NCBI RefSeq assembly: GCF_001477495.1
Contig: NZ_LDTF01000114.1
Location: 1-38,132 of the forward strand
Reading direction: 5' to 3'
From: Sphingomonas yabuuchiae
GTDB taxonomy: Bacteria > Pseudomonadota > Alphaproteobacteria > Sphingomonadales > Sphingomonadaceae
DNA length: 38,132 nucleotides
Shown: positions 26,745 through 35,426 of the stretch, piece by piece
Layout of the letters: the number at the start of each line of letters is the position of its first letter
Position numbering within the stretch: the stretch's first letter is position 1
Position numbers and translations under genes: made by a program
The notes under the pieces: generated by a model
Databases searched by the model: none
What the model was told of the DNA's origin: nothing
The model's input: only the letters and a program-made list of their open reading frames with translations

Positions 26745-27911
26745 TCATTGCGCCACCTTTTCGAGCTTGCCGATCAGTTCGCGCCCGATCAGCATCCGGC
26801 GGATTTCATTGGTCCCTGCCCCGATATCGAGCAGCTTGGCATCGCGTGCGAAACGTTCGACCGGCCAGTCCTTGGTATAGCCCGCCCCGCCCAACGCCTG
26901 GATCGCCTCGAGCGAAACCTTCACCGCATTCTCGCTGGCCAGCAGGATCGCGCCCGCCGCGTCGAACCGCGTCGTGCGCCCGGCGTCGCAGCTCCGCGCC
27001 ACCGCATAGACATAGGCGCGGGCGGAATTGAGCGCGACATACATGTCGGCGATCTTGGCCTGGATCAGCTGGAACTCGCCGATCGCCCGGCCGAACTGAC
27101 GCCGCTCACGAACATAGGGCACGACCACGTCGAGGCACGCCTGCATGATGCCCAGCTGGATGCCCGCCAGCACCGCACGCTCATAGTCGAGCCCGCTCAT
27201 CAGCACCCCGACGCCGCCATTCACCGGCCCCATCACCTGCGCATCGCCGACGAAACAGTCGTTGAAGACCAGCTCGGCCGTCGGGCTGCCGCGCATGCCC
27301 ATCTTGTCGATCTTCTGGCCGATCGCAAAGCCCGCCATGTCCTTCTCGATCAGGAAGGCGGTAATGCCTCGGCTCCCCTCGCCGGTCTTGGCATAGACCA
27401 CCAGAGTCTCGGCATAGGCCGCGTTGGTGATCCAGAACTTCGTGCCGTTCAGCACCCAGCCGCCATCCGCCTTCACCGCGCGCAGTTTCATCGACACGAC
27501 GTCCGAGCCCGCCGAGACTTCGGACATCGCCAGACTGCCGACATGCTCGCCGGAGATCAGGTCGGGCAGATATTTCGCCTTCTGCTCCGCATTGCCCCAG
27601 CGGCTGATCTGGTTGACGCAGAGATTGGAGTGCGCGCCATAGGACAGGCCCAGCGAGGCCGAGGCCCGCGACACTTCCTCAATCGCGACGACATGCTCCA
27701 GATAACCCAGGCCCAGGCCGCCATCGGCCTCAGCAACGGTAATGCCGTGCAGGCCCAGCGCGCCCATGTCGGGCCATAGGTCACGGGGGAACCAGTCTTC
27801 CGCGTCCATCCGCGCGGCCAGCGGCGCGATCCGGTCGGTCGCGAACCGGCGCGTCGCCTCACGGATCATGTCCGCACTTTCGCCTAGCGCGAAGTCGAAA
27901 TCGTCGATCAT
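26745..27911 (-). CDS. liuA: Isovaleryl-CoA dehydrogenase
   Basis: FAD-dependent acyl-CoA dehydrogenase (388 residues) that oxidises isovaleryl-CoA to 3-methylcrotonyl-CoA, the substrate of the downstream carboxylase. FAD/substrate segments [23 protein letters not shown] and [29 protein letters not shown] are present. The catalytic Glu in isovaleryl-CoA dehydrogenases lies in the [14 protein letters not shown] helix, as here, which separates it from other acyl-CoA dehydrogenases. ATG 27911 has GGAGAGG 3 nt upstream; the frame is open far further (to 29822) only as antisense to the bacteriophytochrome gene. First gene of the leucine operon. Confidence 0.95.
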   Translation of the reverse strand: MIDDFDFALGESADMIREATRRFATDRIAPLAARMDAEDWFPRDLWPDMGALGLHGITVAEADGGLGLGYLEHVVAIEEVSRASASLGLSYGAHSNLCVNQISRWGNAEQKAKYLPDLISGEHVGSLAMSEVSAGSDVVSMKLRAVKADGGWVLNGTKFWITNAAYAETLVVYAKTGEGSRGITAFLIEKDMAGFAIGQKIDKMGMRGSPTAELVFNDCFVGDAQVMGPVNGGVGVLMSGLDYERAVLAGIQLGIMQACLDVVVPYVRERRQFGRAIGEFQLIQAKIADMYVALNSARAYVYAVARSCDAGRTTRFDAAGAILLASENAVKVSLEAIQALGGAGYTKDWPVERFARDAKLLDIGAGTNEIRRMLIGRELIGKLEKVAQ

Positions 27912-28103
27912 GTCCTCTCCAAGCGGCTCTTTGAGTCCGTCAGCTCGCTTTAAACGTATATTACCCAAACGCGCAATCTTCGTTCCGTCCCCCGACCAGG
28001 CCTCTCCATAGCCGATCCCATATCGGATCGATTGCAGCATTCGGGGATTTGCAACCCCGGATGAAAGCCGCCATGTGACGGATTGAGAGGAATTTTTTGC
28101 CCG

Positions 28104-30260
28104 ATGGCCACTCGCTCCGTCGCCACTGATCCCAACCTGGACATTACCGCTTGCGATCGGGAGCCCATTCATATTCCCGGCGCCGTCCAGCCGCACGGGT
28201 TGTTGCTGGTGGCCGACGCCACGACGCTGGAAGTGATCGCGGGCGCCGGGCCGATCGAGGAGCGATTGGCCCCTGACTGGCTGGGCCGTCCCTTGGCCGC
28301 CTTGCTGGGCGACGAGGTCGCACAGATGGTCTCCGACATGCCGATCGGCCCCGGCACGACCGTCGCCGCCGTGCCGGTCGAGGGGATCTCGGAACGCTTT
28401 TCGGTTACGGCGCACCGCGTCGCAGGTGAGCGTATTCTGATCGAGCTGGAAGCCGGAAGCACCGACGCGCCATGGGGCAAGGGCAGCCCGCTCAACTGGA
28501 TCGACGCGGCCGTCACCAGTTTCGAGCGGACCGCCGACCTGCCCATGTTGTTCGAACGGACCGCCACCACCTTCCAGATGCTGACCGGATTCGACCGGGT
28601 CATGCTCTATCGCTTCCTGGACGAGGATGCGGGCCGCGTCGTCGCCGAGGCGCGGTCGGCCGATCTGCAATCCTTCCTCCATCATCATTTCCCGGCCTCC
28701 GACATCCCGAAACAGGCGCGCGCGCTCTATGTCCGCAACCGGACGCGCAGCATCCCGGATGTCGATTACGTCCCCGCCCCGATCCGGCCCGAGGGTTTCG
28801 AGACGCTGGACCTCAGCGATGTCGGCCTGCGCAGCGTGTCGCCCATCCATGTCCGCTATCTGAAGAATATGGGCGTGGCGGCTTCGGCATCGATCTCCAT
28901 CGTCAAGGACGGCGTGTTGTGGGGCATGATCGCCTGCCACCATTATACGCCCCGTCGCCTGTCGCCCGATCTGCGGGCCGCCGCCGCCGGGCTGGCCAGT
29001 GCGCTGGCACGGCAGATTCGCGCGAAGGAAGAGGCGGAGCTGTACCGTGAGCGCCTGCGCCTGCGCGCGGCGGAGGACAGCCTGTTGCCGCGCATCATCG
29101 GCATGGGCGATCTGGTCCCCGCCATGCGCCGCCTGATGCCCGAGATGATGGCGATGATGAGCGCGACCGGCTTTGCCGTTGTCGACCAGGGCAAGGTCCA
29201 TACCCATGGGACCTGCCCGCACGATCTGGCGATTCCCGAGATCGCCAGCTGGGCCGTGATCCGGGGCGCGGGCGACCTGTTCTTCACCCATGAACTGCCC
29301 GCCCAGATGCCCGGCGCCGCATCGCTGGCCGCGACGGCGGCGGGCGTGCTGGCGCTGCCGCTGGTCGATGGCGGCGTCACGCTGCTCTGGTTCCGCGCCG
29401 AGCATGTCGAAGAGGTCGAATGGGCGGGCAACCCGCATAAGTCGGTCGCGCTGACGCCCGATGCGACGCTCAACCCGCGCACCTCGTTCGAAAGCTGGCG
29501 GGAGACGGTGCGCGGCCGCTCGCGCCGCTGGACGATGGAAGAGGTCGAGGCGGGGCACCGCCTGCGCCGGGCACTGCACGATGCGGCGCAGAACCACCGC
29601 CTGCGCGGGCTGAACACCGCCTTGCAGCGCACGCTCGACGACAAGGAAGCGCTGCTCCTGCAGAAGGATGTCCTGATGAAGGAGGTGGACCACCGGGTCC
29701 AAAACAGCCTTCAGCTCGTCTCGTCCTTCCTGTCGCTTCAGGCCAAGGCGGCGGACGATCCCCGCGTGCGCGAGCAGCTGGCCGAGGCGCAGGCCCGCCT
29801 CTCCGCCGTGGCACTGGTCCATCGCCGCCTGTACCGCGACGACCAGATCCAGACGGTCGATCTGGCTCGCTATCTGGAGGATCTGGTCGGCGACATGAAA
29901 CAGTCACTGGGCCGCGACTGGGCGGCGATGATGCGACTGGATCTGGCGCCGGTGCTGATGCCGACGGACCGGGCGATCAACCTGGGGCTGGTCACGACCG
30001 AACTCATCATCAACGCCACGAAATACGCCTATGGCGGCGCGGTCGGCCCGGTGACGATCACGCTGGAGCAATATGGCAACCGCCTGCGCCTGATCGTCGC
30101 GGATCAGGGGCGTGGCAAGGGCGACGAAGAGCCCGGTCAGGGTCGCGGCTTTGGCAGCCGGATGATGGCGGCGATGATGCAGCGATTGTCGGGCTCGATC
30201 GAATATGACGGTAACCAGCCGGGCCTGCGCGCCATCGTGGTCGCGCCGATCGCCGATTGA
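28104..30260 (+). CDS. bphP: Bacteriophytochrome with HWE/HisKA_2-type histidine kinase
   Basis: A red/far-red light sensor of 718 residues. The biliverdin-binding Cys is C17 (TACDREPIHIPGAVQPHG). The GAF domain has DIP (200-202), SPIHVRYLKNMGVAASASIS and WGMIACHHYTPRRL. The PHY domain tongue shows PRTSF (458-462). The output is a HisKA_2/HWE-family kinase: EVDHRVQNSLQ with phosphoacceptor H530, the ATPase N-box ELIINATKYA, and GFGSRMMAAMMQRL. There is no fused receiver. HWE kinases often feed the general stress response through PhyR; this is inferred. No heme oxygenase gene lies nearby. ATG 28104 follows GAGAGGAA (about 10 nt spacing). The gene is divergent from the leucine operon. Confidence 0.96.
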   Translation: MATRSVATDPNLDITACDREPIHIPGAVQPHGLLLVADATTLEVIAGAGPIEERLAPDWLGRPLAALLGDEVAQMVSDMPIGPGTTVAAVPVEGISERFSVTAHRVAGERILIELEAGSTDAPWGKGSPLNWIDAAVTSFERTADLPMLFERTATTFQMLTGFDRVMLYRFLDEDAGRVVAEARSADLQSFLHHHFPASDIPKQARALYVRNRTRSIPDVDYVPAPIRPEGFETLDLSDVGLRSVSPIHVRYLKNMGVAASASISIVKDGVLWGMIACHHYTPRRLSPDLRAAAAGLASALARQIRAKEEAELYRERLRLRAAEDSLLPRIIGMGDLVPAMRRLMPEMMAMMSATGFAVVDQGKVHTHGTCPHDLAIPEIASWAVIRGAGDLFFTHELPAQMPGAASLAATAAGVLALPLVDGGVTLLWFRAEHVEEVEWAGNPHKSVALTPDATLNPRTSFESWRETVRGRSRRWTMEEVEAGHRLRRALHDAAQNHRLRGLNTALQRTLDDKEALLLQKDVLMKEVDHRVQNSLQLVSSFLSLQAKAADDPRVREQLAEAQARLSAVALVHRRLYRDDQIQTVDLARYLEDLVGDMKQSLGRDWAAMMRLDLAPVLMPTDRAINLGLVTTELIINATKYAYGGAVGPVTITLEQYGNRLRLIVADQGRGKGDEEPGQGRGFGSRMMAAMMQRLSGSIEYDGNQPGLRAIVVAPIAD

Positions 30261-30285
30261 GGGCCAGGCCCTGACAGTCTGAAAT

Positions 30286-30388
30286 GGCCCCACCCCTCCC
30301 CTTCAGAGCAGGGACCGGGTGGGGCGCTTCCGCAAGCGCGGCGTTCGTGGAAAGGCCCCACCCCAACCCCTCCCCTGAAGGGGAGGGG
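30286..30388. repeat. Intergenic inverted repeat with CCCCACCCC/CCCCTCCCC arms
   Basis: A left part (30286-30324, GGCCCCACCCCTCCCC and GGGTGGGG) and a right part (30354-30388, with a perfect CCCCTCCCC-TGAA-GGGGAGGGG hairpin) are inverted relative to each other. It occupies much of the bphP-infC gap (30261-30565), which holds no visible gene besides this repeat and the hairpin at 30487. Confidence 0.8.
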
Positions 30389-30486
30389 CTTGCCTTGATT
30401 CAGGGCATTGTCACCAGGCTCGAACCTTCGTCGCTCAGGCGCAACGGCGACTTAGGTTCGACATTCTGCACGTACGTCCAATACGG

Positions 30487-30521
30487 AAACCCCCGGCAGC
30501 CCATCGGGCCACCGGGGGTTT
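30487..30521. terminator. Bidirectional hairpin between convergent bphP and infC
   Basis: Perfect 10-bp stem AAACCCCCGG/CCGGGGGTTT with a 15-nt loop and oligo-T on the plus strand. It lies 45 nt past the infC stop and 226 nt past the bphP stop; most likely the infC terminator. Confidence 0.75.
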
Positions 30522-30565
30522 TCAAAAGAATTGGCGCAACCCGGGTGTCCCCGAGTCGCCGCGCA

Positions 30566-31099
30566 TCACTTCGGGGCCAGCACCATCAGCATCTGGCGGC
30601 CTTCCATGCGCGGATAGGCTTCGACTTTGGCGACCTCGGCCACCTGCTCGGCGACGCGCTGGAGCACGTTCATGCCGAGCTGGCCGTGGCTCAGTTCGCG
30701 ACCGCGGAAGCGCATGGTGACCTTCACCTTGTCGCCTTCACCGATGAATTCGACCACCTTCTTCATCTTGGTGTCGTAATCATGGTCGTCGATGTTCGGA
30801 CGCATCTTGATCTCCTTGATCTCCTGCGTCTTCTGCGACTTGCGGGCGAGGTTCGCCTTCTTCTGCGCCTCGTACTTATATTTGCCGACGTCGAGGAACT
30901 TAGCGACGGGCGGATCGGCGTTGGGCGACACCTCGACCAGGTCGAGTCCCAGCTCCTGGGCCTGTGCCATCGCCTCGCGCGTGTACATCACGCCAAGATT
31001 CTCGCCCTCATGGTCGATCACGCGAACCTTGGGGCTTTGAATCCACTCGTTGAACCGAGGACCGTTCATCGGCGGCGCCTGCATCGGACGGCGCATCAT
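30566..31099 (-). CDS. infC: Translation initiation factor IF-3
   Basis: Binds the 30S subunit, checks start-codon pairing and blocks early subunit joining. The 177-residue form has the IF3 N-domain ([43 protein letters not shown]), linker and C-domain ([35 protein letters not shown]). The ATG at 31099 is given as a conservative start, but it has no Shine-Dalgarno sequence; AGGAG at 31124-31120 is spaced 8 nt before an in-frame AUA at 31111, which may be the true start (181 residues). It follows thrS on the same strand, the classic thrS-infC order. Confidence 0.95.
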   Translation of the reverse strand: MMRRPMQAPPMNGPRFNEWIQSPKVRVIDHEGENLGVMYTREAMAQAQELGLDLVEVSPNADPPVAKFLDVGKYKYEAQKKANLARKSQKTQEIKEIKMRPNIDDHDYDTKMKKVVEFIGEGDKVKVTMRFRGRELSHGQLGMNVLQRVAEQVAEVAKVEAYPRMEGRQMLMVLAPK

Positions 31100-31108
31100 G
31101 GGAGGACG

Positions 31109-31124
31109 TATGGGTATTTCTCCT
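31109..31124 (-). promoter_or_regulatory. Shine-Dalgarno and candidate AUA start codon of infC
   Basis: On the minus strand AGGAG (31124-31120), 8-nt spacer, ATA (31111-31109), in frame with IF-3. The spacing to the first ATG (31099) would be 20 nt, too long. Rare start codons (AUU in E. coli) are known for infC and let IF-3 repress its own synthesis. Confidence 0.5.
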
Positions 31125-31166
31125 GTGGCAATTACGATTTCAATATAAGCGATCGGGCCCGAATTT

Positions 31167-31196
31167 GAAAGGGCGAGACAAACGCCCCGCCCTTTC
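31167..31196. terminator. Hairpin between thrS and infC
   Basis: Perfect 9-bp stem GAAAGGGCG/CGCCCTTTC with a 12-nt loop, 18 nt downstream of the thrS stop. The T-tract on the minus strand is poor, so it may be a weak terminator, a processing site or an attenuator ahead of infC. Confidence 0.6.
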
Positions 31197-31213
31197 GTTC
31201 AACCCGTGATGTT

Positions 31214-33217
31214 TCAGCCGCGCAGATCGGGCGGAGTCGCTTCCTCGCGCAGCATGGCGATGGCTTCGTCCAGCGTCATGATCTCCTGCGCCTGGCTGCC
31301 CAGGCGGCGGACGGCGACCTTGCCTTCCTCGGCCTCGCGCTTGCCGACGACCAGCAGCACGTGGACCTTGGCGACCGAATGTTCGCGCACCTTGTAGTTG
31401 ATCTTCTCGTTGCGCAGATCGGTCTCGACGCGGATACCCGCCGCCGCCAGCTTGGCCGCCGCTTCCTCGGCATAGCCATCGGCGTCCGATACAATGGTCG
31501 CAACCACCGCCTGCACCGGCGCGAGCCAGACGGGGAAGCGGCCCGCATAATGTTCGATCAGGATGCCGATGAACCGCTCGTACGAGCCGAATATCGCGCG
31601 GTGGAGCATGATTGGGCGGTGCCGCTCGCCATCCTCACCGATGTACGACGCGTCGAGTCGCTCAGGGAGAACCCGGTCCGACTGGATGGTGCCGACCTGC
31701 CAGGTCCGGCCGATCGCGTCGGTCAGATGCCATTCCAGCTTGGGCGCGTAGAAAGCCCCCTCGCCCGGCAGCTCCTCCCAGCCATATTGCTCGGTCGCCA
31801 GCCCCGCCCGCACGACCGCGTCGCGCAGTTCGGTCTCGGCCATGTCCCACATCTCTTCGGTGCCGAAGCGCTTTTCAGGACGCAGCGCCAGCTTGATCGA
31901 ATAGGTGAAGCCGAAATCCTTGTAGATCCGGTCCGCCAGTTCGCAGAAGGCGCGAACCTCCTCGACGATCTGGTCCTCGCGGCAGAAGATGTGCGCATCG
32001 TCCTGGGTGAATTGGCGCACGCGCATCAGGCCGTGCAGCGCGCCGTGCGGCTCGTTCCGGTGGCAGCAGCCATTCTCGTAGAAGCGTAAGGGAAGGTCGC
32101 GATAGGATTTGATCCCCTGGCGGAAGATCAGGACGTGCGCCGGGCAGTTCATCGGCTTCAGCGCCATCCACTGCGCATCGTCCGACACCAGCGGGCCTTC
32201 GTCCTCGACATTGGGCACCTCGTCGGGGATCACGAACATGTTTTCGCGATACTTGCCCCAATGGCCCGACTGCTCCCACTGGCGCGCGTCCATCACCTGC
32301 GGGGTCTTGACCTCGCGGTAACCGCCCACATCGATCGCCCGGCGCATATAGGCCTCCAGCTCGCGCCAGATGCGATAGCCCTTGGGGTGCCAGAAGACCG
32401 AACCATGCGCCTCCTGCTGGAGGTGGAACAGGTCCATCTCGTTGCCCAGCTTGCGATGGTCGCGCTTGGCGGCTTCCTCCAGCCGGGTCAGATGCTCGGC
32501 CAGCTGCTTCTTGTTCAGCCAGCCGGTGCCGTAGATGCGGCTGAGCATCGCGTTCTTCTGGTCGCCGCGCCAATAGGCGCCCGACACCCGGGTCAGCTTG
32601 AAGGCATTGGGATCGAGCTTGCCGGTCGAGGCGAGGTGCGGCCCCCGGCACATGTCGAGCCAGGCATCCTCGCCCTTGCCAGCGCGATAGACGGTCAGTT
32701 CCTCGTCATCGGGCAGCTCGGCGGCCCACTGCGCCTTGAAGCTCTCGCCCTGCTGCGTCCAGCGCTCGATCAGCTGCTCGCGGGTCCAGACCTCGCGGAT
32801 CAGCGGCTCGTCCTTGGCGATGATCTTGCGCATCTCGGCTTCGATCGCGGGCAGGTCCTCCTCGGTGAAGGGCCGGTCCTTGGGTGCGAAGTCGTAATAG
32901 AAGCCGTCGTCGGTGGCGGGACCGAAGGTGATCTGCGTGCCGGGGAACAGCGCCTGCACCGCCTCGGCCAGGACGTGCGCATAGTCGTGGCGGGCGAGTT
33001 CGAGCGCGTCGGCTTCGTCCTTCGCGGTCACCAGCGCGAGCGCGGAATCGCCCTCGAACGGGCGCATGATGTCGCGCAGCTCGCCGTCGACGCGCGCGGC
33101 GATCGCCGCCTTGGCGAGGCCCGGACCGATCGCGGCGGCGATGTCCGCGGGAGTAGTTCCGGGCGCGACCTCACGGACGGAACCGTCGGGCAGCGTGATA
33201 CGGAACATCGCGGACAT
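31214..33217 (-). CDS. thrS: Threonyl-tRNA synthetase
   Basis: Charges tRNA-Thr and edits Ser-tRNA-Thr. The 667-residue protein has the TGS domain (residues 1 to about 65), the editing-domain motif [11 protein letters not shown], and the class II core with zinc-site segment [15 protein letters not shown], motif 2 ([14 protein letters not shown]) and motif 3 ([13 protein letters not shown] [12 protein letters not shown], then the anticodon-binding domain). Length is normal. The start at 33217 is preceded by AGAGAG; MFRITL at 33208 is the other option. infC follows. Confidence 0.97.
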   Translation of the reverse strand: MSAMFRITLPDGSVREVAPGTTPADIAAAIGPGLAKAAIAARVDGELRDIMRPFEGDSALALVTAKDEADALELARHDYAHVLAEAVQALFPGTQITFGPATDDGFYYDFAPKDRPFTEEDLPAIEAEMRKIIAKDEPLIREVWTREQLIERWTQQGESFKAQWAAELPDDEELTVYRAGKGEDAWLDMCRGPHLASTGKLDPNAFKLTRVSGAYWRGDQKNAMLSRIYGTGWLNKKQLAEHLTRLEEAAKRDHRKLGNEMDLFHLQQEAHGSVFWHPKGYRIWRELEAYMRRAIDVGGYREVKTPQVMDARQWEQSGHWGKYRENMFVIPDEVPNVEDEGPLVSDDAQWMALKPMNCPAHVLIFRQGIKSYRDLPLRFYENGCCHRNEPHGALHGLMRVRQFTQDDAHIFCREDQIVEEVRAFCELADRIYKDFGFTYSIKLALRPEKRFGTEEMWDMAETELRDAVVRAGLATEQYGWEELPGEGAFYAPKLEWHLTDAIGRTWQVGTIQSDRVLPERLDASYIGEDGERHRPIMLHRAIFGSYERFIGILIEHYAGRFPVWLAPVQAVVATIVSDADGYAEEAAAKLAAAGIRVETDLRNEKINYKVREHSVAKVHVLLVVGKREAEEGKVAVRRLGSQAQEIMTLDEAIAMLREEATPPDLRG

Positions 33218-33312
33218 GGATACTCTCTTCGATAAGGGCTGGTGATGCGCCAGCGGAACCCGGCACGAGGGGCTCTATAGGGAAGAATCCCCGTCAGGTA
33301 TATGGGGAGAGG

Positions 33313-34068
33313 TCAGGCATAGGCCCGGACCTCCGGCAGCGCCTCCAGCGCGGGCCGGGCATACCAGTAACCCTGGTGATATCGCACGCCCAGTTCGCGC
33401 AGCGTCGCGGCCTCGGCCGCCGTCTCGATCCCCTCGGCGATCAGCAGTGTGTCGAGTTCGGCGCACATGCCGACCACCCCGCGCACGATGGCGCGGCGGC
33501 GGGGATCGGTGTCGATGTCGCGGACCAGTTCCATGTCCAGCTTGACCTCGTCGGGGGCGAAGCGAACGAAGCGGTCGAGTCCCGAATGGCCTGCGCCGAA
33601 ATCGTCGATCGCGACTGAAAAGCCGATCTGCTTGTAGTTGTCGATGATGGTTGCGACATGCTCGGGCGAGCCCATTTGTTCGTTCTCGGTGAACTCGAAG
33701 ATCAGCCGGTCGATCGGCAACCCCTCGGCCCGTGCGGTGCGGAGGGTCAGCTGGATACAGGCCATCGGCGAATAGACGGCGTTGGGCAGGAAGTTGATCG
33801 ACAGCCGCGCATCGCCGTCCATGATCCCGGCCGCCATCGCGGTCTCGATCGCCTTCACCCGGCACGCCTGGTCGAAGGAATAGCGGTTGGCCTCGTTCAC
33901 CTGCGACAACACGCTATATGCGCCCTCGCCCCCGAGGCCCCGGATCAGCGCCTCATAGGCAAAGGGGCGGCCGGTCATGGTGTCGACGATCGGCTGGAAC
34001 GCCATCGTGAACGGGATCTCGAAATCGACACCGTCGCGGCATCCACTGCAGATTTTGCGCATTTCCAT
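33313..34068 (-). CDS. EAL-domain cyclic-di-GMP phosphodiesterase
   Basis: A 251-residue stand-alone EAL protein. All metal and catalytic positions appear conserved: E39 in EALIR, N92 (INFLPN), E125 (FEFTEN), D155-D156 (DDFGAG), K176 (VKLD), E212 (AEGIET) and Q232 (YHQGY). It should therefore hydrolyse c-di-GMP to pGpG. The N-terminus starts MEMRKICSGCRDG, with a CxxC (C7, C10) ahead of the EAL domain that could bind metal or sense redox state; no other sensor domain is present. No signal peptide or membrane segment, so cytoplasmic. A single gene, no clear operon partner. Confidence 0.93.
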   Translation of the reverse strand: MEMRKICSGCRDGVDFEIPFTMAFQPIVDTMTGRPFAYEALIRGLGGEGAYSVLSQVNEANRYSFDQACRVKAIETAMAAGIMDGDARLSINFLPNAVYSPMACIQLTLRTARAEGLPIDRLIFEFTENEQMGSPEHVATIIDNYKQIGFSVAIDDFGAGHSGLDRFVRFAPDEVKLDMELVRDIDTDPRRRAIVRGVVGMCAELDTLLIAEGIETAAEAATLRELGVRYHQGYWYARPALEALPEVRAYA

Positions 34069-34134
34069 GCCCCCCGGCTAGTCGGAATTGGTTAACGCAT
34101 TGCCTTACCGAATTTTTTAAAGGTGCCACGCGAT

Positions 34135-34169
34135 AAAAAAGAGCGGCGGTGGTCCGTATCCACCGCCGC
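34135..34169 (-). terminator. Rho-independent terminator downstream of the KGG-repeat gene
   Basis: On the minus strand: GCGGCGGTGG, 7-nt loop, CCACCGCCGC, then TC and TTTTTT (34140-34135). The perfect 10-bp GC stem lies 22 nt past the KGG gene stop. Confidence 0.9.
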
Positions 34170-34191
34170 CGCACGGTTCAGGACCCGGGCG

Positions 34192-34386
34192 TCAATCTTG
34201 CTGGCCGCCCTTTGACCCGGCCTCGGCCGCGCGTTCGGGATCGTTTTTGAAATTGCCGCCGCTTTCCTGACCACCTTTGCGCCCGGCTTCGGACGCCTTT
34301 TCGCGGTCGTTGGCGAAGTTGCCCGGATTGCCGATATCGTACGGCCTGGCCGGTCCCTATTGATCGATTGGGTAGGCCGCCATCAT
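34192..34386 (-). pseudogene. KGG-repeat stress protein gene interrupted by an in-frame amber codon
   Basis: Two KGG (con-10/GsiB-type) repeats are clear: NPGNFANDREKASEAGRKGG and GGNFKNDPERAAEAGSKGG, ending QQD. No ATG, GTG or TTG precedes them in frame after a TAG at 34359-34357. Upstream of this TAG the same frame has ATGATG (34386-34381) with AAGG 5 nt before it, reading MMAAYPIDQ then amber. The simplest reading is a 64-codon gene broken by a nonsense mutation at codon 10; readthrough, a non-canonical start, or a sequencing error are alternatives. The terminator just downstream is intact. KGG proteins are hydrophilic general-stress proteins. Confidence 0.7.
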
Positions 34387-34536
34387 CGTTACCTTGCCGT
34401 CGATGGGCGCAGGCGACAGGTCGATACGACCCGGCGGTGCCGGTGGCGAAGACCGGAATTCACGAGGGCAAGTTTGTCTGCGCCATAGCGGTCCGTGCGA
34501 TGCATGGGCCAAACGCCATGCCTTCATTATCGTCCC

Positions 34537-35352
34537 TTACGCGATTCCGAACGGCACGAGGTGATTGTCCTGCGTATGACCGATCCGCGCCCGCCCCAGA
34601 TAGGGCACGCCCATCTCGCTGCACCAGCGCTGGATCATGAACTCCAGCGTCTCGCCCCATTCGGGCTCGTTGGCCTGGACGTTGCTGACCGCGCCCAGCC
34701 GGACGCCCGCCACGCCCTTCAGCTGGGTGGCGTTGGCCATGGTGAACAGCATCCGGTCGACGGCATAGAGATGCTCGGACACTTCCTCGATCATCAGGAC
34801 ATGGTCGGTCAGGTCGGGCAGCCAGGGCGTGCCGATCAGCGCATGGAGGATCGACAGGTTGAACGCCGCCGCCGGGCGGCCGTCGAGTCCGGGCTCCAGC
34901 CCCTGCCGGTCGCCGCTCACCAGCCAGCCGAGCGAGCGCGCCACCGTCGCGTCGCCATGCTGGCGACGAATGTCGCTCGCCATCGGCCCATGGACCGGCC
35001 GTCCGATCCGCCGGGCATAGAGCGCGGCCAGCACGAAGCCGAGGTCGGAATAGCCGATATAGGTCTTGTGCCCCGCCGCCGCGTTCAGATGGGGCATGAC
35101 CCGCGACAGGATGCGGTTCGATCCGTATCCGCCGCGCAGGAACCAGATCGCGTCGATGCCGGGATCATTGGCGAACTCCAGAAAGGCCGAGGCACGGCGT
35201 TCGTCGGACCCGGCGAAATGGCCGTCCTGCTCATAGCATTGCGGGTGGAAGATCAGGTCGACGTCCGGATAGGCGATCGCGGCGAAGGCGCTGACCGGGG
35301 CTTCGGCGGCGGGGTTGCCGATGCTGGCGGGGGCGAGGATTCCGATCTTCAT
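34537..35352 (-). CDS. LD-carboxypeptidase, S66 family (LdcA/MccF-like)
   Basis: Serine peptidase that removes the terminal D-Ala from murein tetrapeptides during peptidoglycan recycling. The 271-residue protein has the nucleophile elbow IGYSDLGF (Ser near 102), the catalytic Glu in MIEEVSEHLYAVDRML (near 188) and the His in IGHTQDNHLVPFG (near 258). It lacks a signal peptide, so cytoplasmic, as expected for LdcA. Divergent from a Mur ligase gene 74 bp away; together they form a tetrapeptide-to-tripeptide, then tripeptide-to-UDP-MurNAc salvage pair. A MccF-type immunity role is less likely in this context. Confidence 0.9.
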   Translation of the reverse strand: MKIGILAPASIGNPAAEAPVSAFAAIAYPDVDLIFHPQCYEQDGHFAGSDERRASAFLEFANDPGIDAIWFLRGGYGSNRILSRVMPHLNAAAGHKTYIGYSDLGFVLAALYARRIGRPVHGPMASDIRRQHGDATVARSLGWLVSGDRQGLEPGLDGRPAAAFNLSILHALIGTPWLPDLTDHVLMIEEVSEHLYAVDRMLFTMANATQLKGVAGVRLGAVSNVQANEPEWGETLEFMIQRWCSEMGVPYLGRARIGHTQDNHLVPFGIA

Positions 35353-35426
35353 TCTGGCGTACCCCCTTGGCTGCCGATCCGGCGGGGCATTGCCCTGTGC
35401 CGCATTACCGCCGATAGCGTGGCGCC

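Noticed and set aside
27912..28103. EcfG (GGAAC-N16-17-CGTT) general-stress promoter between the leucine operon and bphP
   Set aside because: GGAAC occurs on the minus strand, but the nearest CGTT is 10 nt away, not 16-17; similar hits near 15256 also fail on spacing.
34357..34527. 56-codon minus-strand frame starting MKAWRL and ending at the TAG before the KGG repeats
   Set aside because: It has no good ribosome binding site and its first part is compositionally like a shadow frame; the ATGATG at 34386 with AAGG is a better start for the KGG gene.
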